From assembly GCA_030949725.1 (NCBI GenBank), contig JAUZSE010000025.1, positions 1 to 64,000 of the forward strand: a stretch of DNA of 64,000 bases, given 5' to 3'. The stretch's first letter is position 1, and every line of letters starts with the position of its first letter. The position numbers were made by a program, and so were the translations under genes. Source of the stretch: Sulfurovum sp. Its GTDB lineage: Bacteria; Campylobacterota; Campylobacteria; Campylobacterales; Sulfurovaceae. Shown here in pieces: positions 7,945 through 18,353 of this stretch. The notes below the pieces were generated by a model. The model ran no database searches and was not told the DNA's origin. It saw nothing but the letters and a program-made list of their open reading frames with translations.

Positions 7945-8817
7945 ATGAAAAAAATATGGATAGCAGGTGCAGTAATAGCTGTAGCAATGATGACAGGGTG
8001 TGGCAGTAGCTCAAACAATGATAGTGGAAATAATGATGGAGGAACAGCGATTGATCTACCCGATGGAAAGACATTGATCTTTTTCGATAATGCAAGTTCA
8101 GAACAGTACCTTTACAACACAGATACAGAGAGCTATGACGATATGAATGTAGCCGGTGAGAACTATGATATGACGGGTAAAAATGCTAAGCTTGTTATGT
8201 TTGATGAAAAGATTGTCATGATAGATGAACACTTCGATATCACAGATGCTAACCTTAGCTATGAAGACATGTATTACTTGGGGCATTTCCATGAAGAGAA
8301 TAGTGTACCTGTATTTGCTGCACACAATGCAGACGAGTTTGACCCAGCGGTGGCAAGTGACGCGAAGTTGGCAACCATACAATCACTGAATAAACATCTT
8401 ATAGAGCAAAATGAGATCAAAGAGGAGATTACTGAAGCATTACCAAGTGGAGAGACACTTTGTAACTTCTTTGTATTTGGACATGATGAAGAAGCTACAC
8501 CTCACATCGCTTTAAGCACTTCAGGAAAAGTATATGTATTTGAAGATGGTCAAGATGGCTTAGAATCATCACAAGCTGTATTTGCACTTGATGGTGTAAC
8601 AGAGTGTAAAGAAAATGAAAGTAGTATCGTCCAAGAGGATGAACATGGAGTAATTATATTTGTGGCACAGAGTCAAAAACTCTATCTAGCGGATTCTCAT
8701 GGTGAGGACTTCCACGTGCATAGTACTTTGGATGTAAATAGATTTTTACCCACAGGATTTACACCCACAATCTTTACAGGTATAGGTGAGGGTGAAGAGC
8801 ACGATCATGACCACTAA
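7945..8817 (+). CDS. His- and Asp-rich lipoprotein of the metal uptake block
   Basis: A 290-residue lipoprotein. The ATG at 7945 is chosen because AAAGGAAT lies upstream and MKKIWIAGAVIAVAMMTGC then forms a lipid-attachment signal with Cys at 19. A Gly/Asn/Ser linker follows. The body has repeated short beta motifs (KTLIFFDNASSEQYLYNTDT; GKVYVFEDGQDGLESSQ; QKLYLADSHGEDFHVHS) that look like a small beta-propeller or beta-sandwich. The C-terminus ends EEHDHDH, and HFHEE, GHDEE and DEHG motifs occur inside. Metal capture at the outer membrane next to the ZnuD-like receptor is inferred. It overlaps the receptor start (8807) by 11 bases, indicating translational coupling. Confidence 0.7.
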   Translation: MKKIWIAGAVIAVAMMTGCGSSSNNDSGNNDGGTAIDLPDGKTLIFFDNASSEQYLYNTDTESYDDMNVAGENYDMTGKNAKLVMFDEKIVMIDEHFDITDANLSYEDMYYLGHFHEENSVPVFAAHNADEFDPAVASDAKLATIQSLNKHLIEQNEIKEEITEALPSGETLCNFFVFGHDEEATPHIALSTSGKVYVFEDGQDGLESSQAVFALDGVTECKENESSIVQEDEHGVIIFVAQSQKLYLADSHGEDFHVHSTLDVNRFLPTGFTPTIFTGIGEGEEHDHDH

Positions 8818-10910
8818 ATATCATTTGTCAGTCGGTGCTTGTGTACTACTCATAAGTAATTTTACTCTAGCAGATGAGGTGGAACTAGAGCAGATAACGG
8901 TGGAGTCACACAGTATCCATGAGCAAGAAGACCAAGTCTCTTTTAGTGCATCTTATGATACCGACACTTTAGCCAACCATGCATCAGGTGAAACGCTAGG
9001 TGATTACCTTTCTGACCAATTAGGGGTAGATAGTGCAAGCTATGGCCCTGCGGTTGGAAGACCCACAGTTCGTGGGATGGAAGGGTATCGTGTGGGGATT
9101 GCTCAGGGAGGCATTATATTGAATGACCTTTCTGCTATGAGTCAAGACCATGCAGTAGGGCTTAATGCTAGAATGGCAGAACGTATAGAGATGGTCAAAG
9201 GGCCAGCGTCTTTGCTTTATGGCTCTTATAGTGGAGGTGTGATACGTACACTTGGAGAAGAACATGAAGCAAAGCTACCTAAAAAAGGTCTCTCTTTAGA
9301 CACCTCTGTATCCACAAATTCTAATACAGGTTTTGGAACAACAAGTGTCAATAGTACCTATGCTTTTGATGCATACTCTGTAAATGTAAACTACTATCGT
9401 AATGAAGCTACTAGCTATAAAAGTGTTGGCGAAATAGTGCTAGATTCAGATACTTTTAGCGAACAATTTCATGCGGTGTTAGGATGGAAGATATCGCAAG
9501 CACATACTATCAAATTCTATGCGGATACGATGGATAAAGAGTATGGTATCCCCAATGGCACCACTGAACGTACAGACATTAGCATGGAGCAGCAACGTTA
9601 TGGAGTTGTGTTGCACAGTGAGTCTATAGGGAAGATAAAAAATGTGATCACTGAGTACCAATACAGCGACTACAGTCATTTTGAGCGTGAAGGCGGAGGC
9701 TATGATGGTCGTTTTGCTCAGGAACAACAAAGCTTGAGTACACAGTTTGACTTTGATATTGCGGAGAGTACAGATGCTAATTTCCGTATGGAGTGGACAG
9801 GAAATGCACTTCAGGTATGTCATGAACATGGCAGATGTAGGGAATTTGAAGATGCTACAAGAACGAGTGCAGAAGATGGTTTGTCTTTACTCAATTATTA
9901 TAATGCTACAGGCATAGCCTACTCACATGGGCATCCTATGCCAGATACTGAGGAAGATAAATTCCTTATGGCACTCAATGTTAAACACTATTTGGGTGAG
10001 AGTGACGAACTAAGTCTAGCTAGCAATATCGTAGGAAGAAAACTCTCAGCTGATCCCAAAAATATGCAAGAGACATGGCTTATGCATTCCAGTGTCGATA
10101 GTGATTATTATGAGACAGATACAGATGTAGCAGCGAGTCTTTCTTTGGGGTGGTGGCATAGTTGGAGTGAAGCATTTGATACCCAGGCTTCACTAGCCTA
10201 TATGCAGCGTTTACCTTCTTCACAAGAGCTATTTTGGAATGGCTTTCATCATGCTACAGAGAGTTATATTATAGGAGATAGAGACTTAGATAAAGAGACT
10301 TCTATTAACTTTGATATAGATGCTATGTATAAACATAATGAAGCGTTTTCATCTAGAGTAAGCTTTTACTATTATGATTTTGGAAACTATATCTATCAGT
10401 CTCCAGTAGTGGATGATTCTGGTGTGCCTATACTAGATCCATTTCACTTAAGTCCCGTATGGCAGATGCAGGGTGTTGCTGCTACTGTATATGGATTTGG
10501 GATAGAAGAAAAATACAAGAAGAATCTAGGACTGCATGCATTTATCTTTACGGCTCAGTTAAACTTTCTTAAAGGTGAACTGGACAGTGGTGGGTATATC
10601 CCAAGAATGTCACCTTATAATGCTACGTTTTGTGTTGAGCATGATTATGAGGGACTACACAGTGAGGTTACCTATAGGTGGGTGGATAAAAGTCGTAATG
10701 TAGCCAATAATGAAACTTCGACAGACGGGTATGCACTTTTAAACTTTACAACGAAGTATCATTATGAAACTCACTAACGGAGCGTTCGATTTTTGGCTCA
10801 AGGCAACTAACTTGACAGATGATTTGGCTCAAAACCATATTTCGTTCTTAAAAGAGACTGCCCCTTTGCCTGGTAGATCAGTTATGGTAGGGATTGATTA
10901 TAAGTTTTAA
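8807..10910 (+). CDS. ZnuD-like TonB-dependent zinc receptor (one frameshift)
   Basis: An outer-membrane receptor of about 700 residues. A signal peptide (MTTKYHLSVGACVLLISNFT, cleaved near LADE) leads to a plug domain with GRPTVRGMEGYRVGIAQGG and ERIEMVKGPASLLYG, then a 22-strand-type barrel. An extracellular-loop candidate holds VCHEHGRC and SHGHPMP, a Cys/His cluster like that of the zinc receptor ZnuD. The frame stops at 10777, but one base shift continues it with FDFWLKATNLTDDLAQNH and ends GRSVMVGIDYKF, the family C-terminus, at 10910. The ATG at 8807 overlaps the lipoprotein gene. Regulation by the upstream Zur-type protein is inferred. Fe or other metals cannot be excluded. Confidence 0.85.
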
Positions 10911-10914
10911 TGTT

Positions 10915-10934
10915 AGTGTGGAGTAATCCACACT
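10915..10934 (+). terminator. Terminator after the zinc block
   Basis: A perfect 8-bp stem (AGTGTGGA / TCCACACT) with a GTAA loop, followed by a T-rich stretch (TGTGTTTCTATTTT), begins five bases after the receptor stop. Confidence 0.8.
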
Positions 10935-10986
10935 TGTGTTTCTATTTTACGCTTCTTTTTGGATACAATATAAAAAATAATTTAAT

Positions 10987-11259
10987 ATGGAACAGACTAT
11001 GACAAATGCAGACAAACTCAAAAAACTTTTAGAAGTAGAAATTATCCCAGATTTGGAAGTGGCAATTGATGAACTTTTTGCTGCTATAGATAAAGCCAAA
11101 AGTGCTTCAACTGAGCAAAAAGAAGATTTAGAAGAGATGCGTGACATGCGTACGGAATGTTTTGCTATCGTTGAAGAGCTTGGACGCGATGAGTTGGAAG
11201 CAGATGAAATAGACGAACTTCTTGCTGAGCTTATGGACGCAAAGACAGAGGAGGAGTAG
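10987..11259 (+). CDS. Small acidic helical protein of unknown function
   Basis: A 90-residue, strongly acidic protein without signal peptide or cysteine pairs (one Cys). It is predicted helical: two heptad-like stretches (LKKLLEVEIIPDLEVAIDEL; TEQKEDLEEMRDM) and an ELEADEIDELLAELMDA tail suggest coiled-coil packing. I recognise no domain. An internal ATG at 10999 (MTNADKL) is an alternative start. Its own terminator follows, and it sits between the metal block and the opposing metE, so it is probably a single-gene transcript. Confidence 0.65.
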   Translation: MEQTMTNADKLKKLLEVEIIPDLEVAIDELFAAIDKAKSASTEQKEDLEEMRDMRTECFAIVEELGRDELEADEIDELLAELMDAKTEEE

Positions 11260-11270
11260 CCTCCTTGTCT
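11248..11270 (+). terminator. Terminator overlapping stop codon
   Basis: AGGAGG and CCTCCT pair across an AGTAG loop that contains the stop codon; TTGTCTTTTATATTTT follows. A compact intrinsic terminator for the small acidic gene. Confidence 0.65.
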
Positions 11271-11282
11271 TTTATATTTTGC

Positions 11283-13556
11283 TTATAACCCTTCTCTCAC
11301 AATCTCCACAGCTTTGACCATATTGACCAAACTCGGTTTCACTTCTTCCCATTTACGTGTCTTTAGTCCACAATCAGGATTGATCCATAACTGTTCTTTG
11401 GGTAGGACTTCAAGGAGAAGCTTGATTTGTTTGACCATCTCTTCTACGCTTGGAACACGGGGTGAATGAATGTCATACACACCTGGTCCTACCTCTTGTT
11501 TGTAGCCTACCTCTTTAAAAATCTTGAGTAACTCATTGCCCGAACGTGCTGTTTCTATGGAGATAACATCTGCATCCATGGCTTCTATGGTTGCGATGAT
11601 GTCGTTAAACTCTGAGTAACACATGTGGGTATGAATTTGTGTTTCTTTGTGGGCTGTTGAAACGGAGATTTTGAAGTCTCTCACTGCCCATTTTTCATAC
11701 TCTGAAATGTTTTCTCTTCGTAGTGGATAGCCTTCTTTGAAAGCTGCTTCATCTACTTGTACCATGCGTATACCTGCTTTTTGTAAGTCATCCACTTCAT
11801 CACTTAGGGCAACGGCAATTTGTTTCGACACATCTCCTCTAGCCATGTCATCACGTACAAATGACCAGTTGAGTATGGTGACTGGTCCTGTGAGCATACC
11901 TTTCATGATGTGTTTTGTTTTTGATTGTGCATAGCTTGTCCACGCTAGGGTCATAGGTTTGGGACGTGAAATGTCACCGTAGATAAAGGGTGGTTTTACA
12001 CAACGGCTACCATAACTCTGCACCCAGCCATTTTGGCTAAAGCCATAACCCTCTAACTGTTCACCAAAGTACTCTACCATGTCATTGCGTTCAGGTTCGC
12101 CATGTACAAGTATTTCTAAGCCACATTCTTCTTGAAAAGTAATACACTCATCGATGTAGTTTTTCATTTCACGTTCATAGACATCTTTTGAGATAAGACC
12201 TTTTTTAAAGTCTGATCTTGCTTTACGTACTTCAGGTGTTTGAGGGAAAGAACCTATAGTGGTGGTTGCCAAATCTTTGTAGCCTAATAGTGCTTTTTGG
12301 ATTTTGATACGCTCTTCATAGCTACCTTCTCTTTCTGTTTTTGTAAAGTTTGCTACTTTTGTTTGTACCTCATGATTGTGAATACGTGTAGAGTTTTTTC
12401 TAGATGTATTGGCTTCTATATTGTTTTGATATCTAAGTGTTTCTTTTTCATTGAGAGTATCTACACCATCAAAAAATATTTTAGATACTAGTGAAACTTC
12501 ATCTAATTTTTCTACTGCGTAAGCAAGCCAGTTTTTGATCTCTTTATCCATTTTTTCTTCATATTTGAGTGTAAATGGCGTATGCAAAAGTGAACAAGAC
12601 GTTGAGACAATGATATTTTCTTTCTCTATAGCGTTTGATAGTGTTTCTAAAAGCATAGCTGTTTTTCTAATGTCATTTTTCCAAATATTCCTAGCATCTA
12701 CCACTCCAGCGATAAGCTTTTTGCCAGAGTCTGCTATGAGTGTTAAACTTTCTACATTTTTATCACCGTGTAAAAATCAAGTCCCAATCCCCAAACAGGC
12801 GTGTGTACCAATACCTTTGTAGCTTCATTTGAGTGTTCAAAGTATGTAGTAACGATGATTTTAATGTTGTCAGATACTTTACAAAGTGTATCGTAACAAG
12901 GTTTAATGAGGCTCAAAACTTTGGGCTCTAAGTCTTTAACAAAGATAGGTTCATCTATCTGTACTGTGATTTCATCATCGAGTTTGGCTATTTCGGATAA
13001 AAGTGCTTCATAAATGGGAAGAATAGTAGCAAATAATTCATAGGTATCACCTCTATCAACTCTTTTGGAAAGTCCTAAAAATGTGATAGGACCAATAAGA
13101 TTAATTTTGGTTTTGATACCTAGTGCTTTTGCTTCTTTATATTCATTGAGTGATTTTTGTGGCGTTGAGTGCATAGTTGTCTTCAAGTGAAAGTTCAGGT
13201 ACGATGTAGTGGTAGTTTGTGTTAAACCATTTTGTCATTTCCATCGCTACTGCATCTTTGTTTCCACGTGCCATAGAGAAAGTAGAGTGCTTCATCGTCT
13301 AATGTTTGAAATCTTTTAGGAATGGCTCCTAACATAACAGCAGTATCGAGTACAGTGTCGTACAGTGAAAAATCATTGGACGATATAAAGTCAATACCTG
13401 CTTCTTTTGATACATCCAGTGTCTTTTTTTGAGTACTGATGCTACTTTTTCTACTTCGTTAAAATCTGTTTTACCTGCCCAATAAAGCTCCAAACCTTTT
13501 TTTAATTCTCTTTGTTCCCCAATACGTGGGAAGCCTATTACGTAATTTTTTGACAT
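11283..13556 (-). CDS. metE: Cobalamin-independent methionine synthase (four frameshifts)
   Basis: The span encodes about 757 residues, the MetE length, which methylates homocysteine from methyl-tetrahydrofolate. N-terminal domain: [28 protein letters not shown] and [21 protein letters not shown]-terminal domain: [55 protein letters not shown] and [11 protein letters not shown], keeping the zinc ligands His, Cys and Cys. The frame shifts near 13401-13408, 13275, 13154-13158 and 12772-12776, each fixable by one base and three of them in short homopolymers. Every conserved residue seen survives, so sequencing indels are favoured over decay. Ribosome site AAAGGATAAATT precedes the ATG. Confidence 0.9.
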
Positions 13557-13661
13557 AATTTATCCTTTGTTCTAACAATCCAAACAACACAGTAAAAAAT
13601 AGAGAGTTTTAGTGTGTTGCTTTGATTCAATGTGTTTATAAAGTGCTGTGAATGGTTATTT

Positions 13662-13868
13662 TTATGAAAGAATAATGTATGGAGGATGTACACCCGTACG
13701 TCTAAATGCAAAGTACGTACAGTAAAAAGGACATCTTGGGATGTAGTGGTTTAAAAGCAATGCCAATTTGGTTTTGAGTTTGAAAAAACAGTTACAGTGA
13801 CAGGCTTTTAGGGGAACAAAAGGAGCGTTTGCAACAGTGTTAAATAAATGTAAAAATAGTGATGGCAT
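13662..13868 (-). CDS. Small Cys-rich ORF upstream of metE
   Basis: A 68-residue ORF with a strong AAAGGAG site five bases before its ATG. It contains KACHCNCFF (Cys 23, 25 and 27 spacing CxCxC) and further Cys near 46-50, plus an RRTG segment. I know no family. It lies about 100 bases upstream of metE on the same strand and occupies most of the 430-base gap before the TPP riboswitch; it may be a leader peptide or small metal-binding protein. Without relatives, chance cannot be excluded despite the ribosome site. Confidence 0.35.
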   Translation of the reverse strand: MPSLFLHLFNTVANAPFVPLKACHCNCFFKLKTKLALLLNHYIPRCPFYCTYFAFRRTGVHPPYIILS

Positions 13869-13984
13869 AACAACTCCTTTAAAATATTTTCAAAAGTATA
13901 TCAGATATTAGGTTGATTGAATCTGAAGTAAATTTTATATTAAGAAAACTTTTATCTCTTTTACACTATATTACCTCATCAACC

Positions 13985-14086
13985 TCTCGGGGTGCTATGT
14001 TGGAATACATAGCTGAGATAGCAGACAATGCTTGACCCGCCGAACTTGAACTGGTTAGAACCAGCGTAAGGAAGAGACTGTATTTA
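13985..14086 (+). promoter_or_regulatory. TPP riboswitch (THI element)
   Basis: The RNA shows the full thiamine pyrophosphate aptamer: CTCGGGGTGCT at the 5' side, a variable hairpin (TATGTTGGAATACATA), the CTGAGAT core, GACCCGC, then GAACTTGAACTGGTTAGAAC and CCAGCGTAAGGAAG. It precedes thiC by about 110 bases and should lower thiC-thiO-thiS-thiG expression when TPP is plentiful. Confidence 0.96.
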
Positions 14087-14090
14087 CTCC

Positions 14091-16085
<1,995 letters not shown>

Positions 16086-16100
16086 GTTTTTTGTAGTTTT

Positions 16101-16167
16101 GGTGTTGTGGGGACACAACACCCTACGAAAGCATAAAATATGTAGGGTGTTGTCTCCTGACAACACC
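16101..16167. repeat. Paired REP-like hairpins between thiC and thiO
   Basis: Two hairpins occur head to head: GGTGTTGTG-GGGA-CACAACACC (16101-16122) and GGTGTTGTC-TCCT-GACAACACC (16146-16167). The arms CAACACCCTAC and GTAGGGTGTTG also pair with each other across the 20-base spacer. The second hairpin recurs almost unchanged at 34552-34578, so this is a dispersed repeat family. Confidence 0.75.
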
Positions 16168-16199
16168 GTTATGTTTATATATAGAAGAAGAGGTATAAT

Positions 16200-17228
16200 A
16201 TGCATATAGGTATCGCAGGTGTTGGTCTTGTTGGAAGAGTTTTAGCGTTAAATCTTTTGCGACAAGGGCATACACTCACACTTTTTGATGAAGATATAGC
16301 CTATGGTGACAAAGCTGCAGGTATGACTGCTGCTGGTATGCTTGCTGTTTTTGCTGAGTTAGAGAGTGCTGAGTCCGTGATATTTGACCATGGCAATCGT
16401 TCTATAGCACTTTGGCCAGATCTCTTGGCACAGGTAGATTGTGCAGAGGCTTACCAACAAAAAGGTAGCATTATTACCGCACACCCTCAAGACTATAATG
16501 AGTTGGATCACTTTATAGAAACATTGAAGTCTAAAGTGGAAGAAGCTTCACAGATTAAGCTTTTGGACAGAAGAGAACTTACCGAACTAGAACCAGACTT
16601 ATCTCAACATGCCAAAGCTTTTTTTATACCACAAGAAGGTCAGGTGGATGCACAGCATTTTATGCAAGCTTCTAGTGATTATTTGTTAGCCAACTCTGAT
16701 GTGACTTGGAATCAAAATGTAAAAGTAAAAGATATATCTGAAGGTAGTATAGAACTAGAAGAGACAAGTGAAGTATTTGATTGGGTCTTTGATGCTAGAG
16801 GATTAGGTGCGAATGCACAAGTAAAAGATTTACGTGGGGTAAGAGGTGAAGTGATTTGGTTGGATGCTCCTGAAGTCAATATCACTAGACCCACACGTAT
16901 GTTACACCCACGATATAAAATCTATATCGTCCCTAGACCTAATAATAGATATGTTATAGGTGCAACAGAGATAGAAAGCGAAGACAAAAGCCCTGTATCT
17001 GTACGTTCTTCTTTGGAGTTGTTGTCTGCTCTATATAGTATGCATTCGGGTTTTGCAGAAGCACGTATCGTCAAGATGTTGACAAACTGTCGTCCTACAT
17101 TGAGAGATAATTTACCTCAGATAATACATGGGCAAAAGATGACGCGTATCAATGGGCTTTATAGACATGGATATTTGCTAGCACCTGCCATAGTAGAAAA
17201 AGCATTAAATGAAGGAATAAACAAATGA
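16200..17228 (+). CDS. thiO: FAD-dependent glycine oxidase ThiO
   Basis: A 342-residue DAO-family flavoprotein that oxidises glycine to the imine used for the thiazole ring. It has an N-terminal FAD-binding motif (GIAGVGLVGRVLALNLLRQG, residues 4-23), a DEDIAYGDKAAGMTAAGMLA substrate loop, and C-terminal RPNNRYVIGATE and LTNCRPTLRDNLP, followed by NGLYRHGYLLAPA, a hallmark of this family. It replaces ThiH here; no thiH is seen. Its stop overlaps the thiS start by four bases, and thiO-thiS-thiG form a tight run under the riboswitch-led thiC transcript. Confidence 0.92.
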   Translation: MHIGIAGVGLVGRVLALNLLRQGHTLTLFDEDIAYGDKAAGMTAAGMLAVFAELESAESVIFDHGNRSIALWPDLLAQVDCAEAYQQKGSIITAHPQDYNELDHFIETLKSKVEEASQIKLLDRRELTELEPDLSQHAKAFFIPQEGQVDAQHFMQASSDYLLANSDVTWNQNVKVKDISEGSIELEETSEVFDWVFDARGLGANAQVKDLRGVRGEVIWLDAPEVNITRPTRMLHPRYKIYIVPRPNNRYVIGATEIESEDKSPVSVRSSLELLSALYSMHSGFAEARIVKMLTNCRPTLRDNLPQIIHGQKMTRINGLYRHGYLLAPAIVEKALNEGINK

Positions 17229-17428
17229 TAAAAGTATCGGTAAATGGCGAGATAAAAGAGCTTGAAGAGGGCTTGAATGTAAGTCAGATGATAGAAGCAC
17301 TTGAGTATAAAATCAAAGGTTTTGCTGTAGCCGTCAATACTACTTTTATACCTATAGCTAAATATACCGATACAATCATAAAAGAGGGAGATACCATAGA
17401 CATATTGGCTCCCGTACAAGGTGGATAA
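17225..17428 (+). CDS. thiS: Sulfur carrier protein ThiS
   Basis: A 67-residue ubiquitin-fold protein. It starts [15 protein letters not shown] and ends VQGG, the diglycine that is adenylated and thiocarboxylated to donate sulfur for the thiazole moiety of thiamine. The gene overlaps thiO by four bases, and its stop is next to the thiG start. Confidence 0.95.
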   Translation: MIKVSVNGEIKELEEGLNVSQMIEALEYKIKGFAVAVNTTFIPIAKYTDTIIKEGDTIDILAPVQGG

Positions 17429-17429
17429 A

Positions 17430-18251
17430 ATGATGAAGAAGATAGAAACAAGTGATGACAAATGGGAAATAGGTGGAAAAACTTTAAGTTCTAGGTTACT
17501 CATAGGTTCGGCACTCTATCCTAGTCCTGCCAATATGGAAGATGCTATTAAAATTTCAGGTTCACAGATCGTTACCGTTTCTTTGCGTCGTCAGGCTGCA
17601 GGTGGAAATGAGGGTACAGGTGGCAATCAGTTTTGGGATATTATCAAATCTATGGGTATTGAAGTCTTACCAAACACGGCAGGTTCTCACTCTGCAAAAG
17701 AAGCCATCACCACCGCACAGATGGCAAGAGAAGTCTTTGGTACCAACTGGATAAAACTCGAAGTCATCGGAGATCAGTATAACTTACAACCAGACCCATT
17801 TGAGACTGTAAAAGCAGCTGAGATTCTCATAAAAGATGGCTTTGAAGTTTTTCCCTATACTACAGATGATTTGGTAGTAGCCAAACGTCTTGCAGATGCA
17901 GGATGTAAGATACTTATGCCGTGGGGATCTATGATAGGTTCAGGAAAAGGACTTATGAACCCTGATAATCTCATCGCTATCCGTAAGCAGTTCCCCGATT
18001 TACAACTTGTTGTAGATGCAGGCATCGGTAAACCTTCCCACGCCACACAAGCGATGGAACTAGGATACGATGGCGTACTGCTAAATTCTGCCATAGCTTT
18101 GGCACAAGACCCAGTAAAAATGGCAGATGCTTTTAGGGTAGCAGTAGTTGCAGGACGTTTGGGTTATGAAGCAGGCACGATGAAAGAGAGAGCATTTGCC
18201 TCTCCTTCTACACCTACAGTAGGGACTCCTTTTTGGCATCAGTTTGATTAA
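17430..18251 (+). CDS. thiG: Thiazole synthase ThiG
   Basis: A TIM-barrel enzyme of about 273 residues that assembles thiazole phosphate from deoxyxylulose 5-phosphate, ThiS-thiocarboxylate and dehydroglycine. Seen: [41 protein letters not shown], the lysine in [44 protein letters not shown]. The ATG at 17430 is preferred to the GTG at 17421 because AAGGTGG lies just ahead of it. It ends the riboswitch operon. Its DXP substrate comes from Dxs encoded at 57.5 kb. Confidence 0.95.
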   Translation: MMKKIETSDDKWEIGGKTLSSRLLIGSALYPSPANMEDAIKISGSQIVTVSLRRQAAGGNEGTGGNQFWDIIKSMGIEVLPNTAGSHSAKEAITTAQMAREVFGTNWIKLEVIGDQYNLQPDPFETVKAAEILIKDGFEVFPYTTDDLVVAKRLADAGCKILMPWGSMIGSGKGLMNPDNLIAIRKQFPDLQLVVDAGIGKPSHATQAMELGYDGVLLNSAIALAQDPVKMADAFRVAVVAGRLGYEAGTMKERAFASPSTPTVGTPFWHQFD

Positions 18252-18314
18252 CCATTAATTAATAACTTTAAGCATAACTAAAACTAATTTTATGTATAAC
18301 CCAATTATAAAATT

Positions 18315-18350
18315 CTCGGGGTGCTAAGTATTTTGAGATAAAAAGGGAAC
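18315..18350 (+). promoter_or_regulatory. Degenerate, half-length TPP riboswitch-like leader
   Basis: CTCGGGGTGCTA is identical over 12 bases to the 5' side of the complete THI element at 13985, and TGAGATA matches its core. The 3' half (CCCG, pyrophosphate helix, CCAGCGTA) is absent, and AAAAGGGAAC, which doubles as the ribosome site of the next gene, follows directly. The next three genes are thiamine-uptake types, the class normally under this riboswitch. Remnant, or an error in the sequence. Confidence 0.5.
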
Positions 18351-18353
18351 AAC

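Noticed and set aside
8786-8806. GTG at 8786 as the start of the zinc receptor
   Set aside because: It would precede the signal peptide with seven non-signal residues and lies deep in the lipoprotein gene; ATG 8807 gives a proper signal peptide.
13187-13328. Apparent gap inside metE that could be read as an insertion or intergenic space
   Set aside because: The missing frame encodes the expected MetE sequence once two single-base shifts are corrected.
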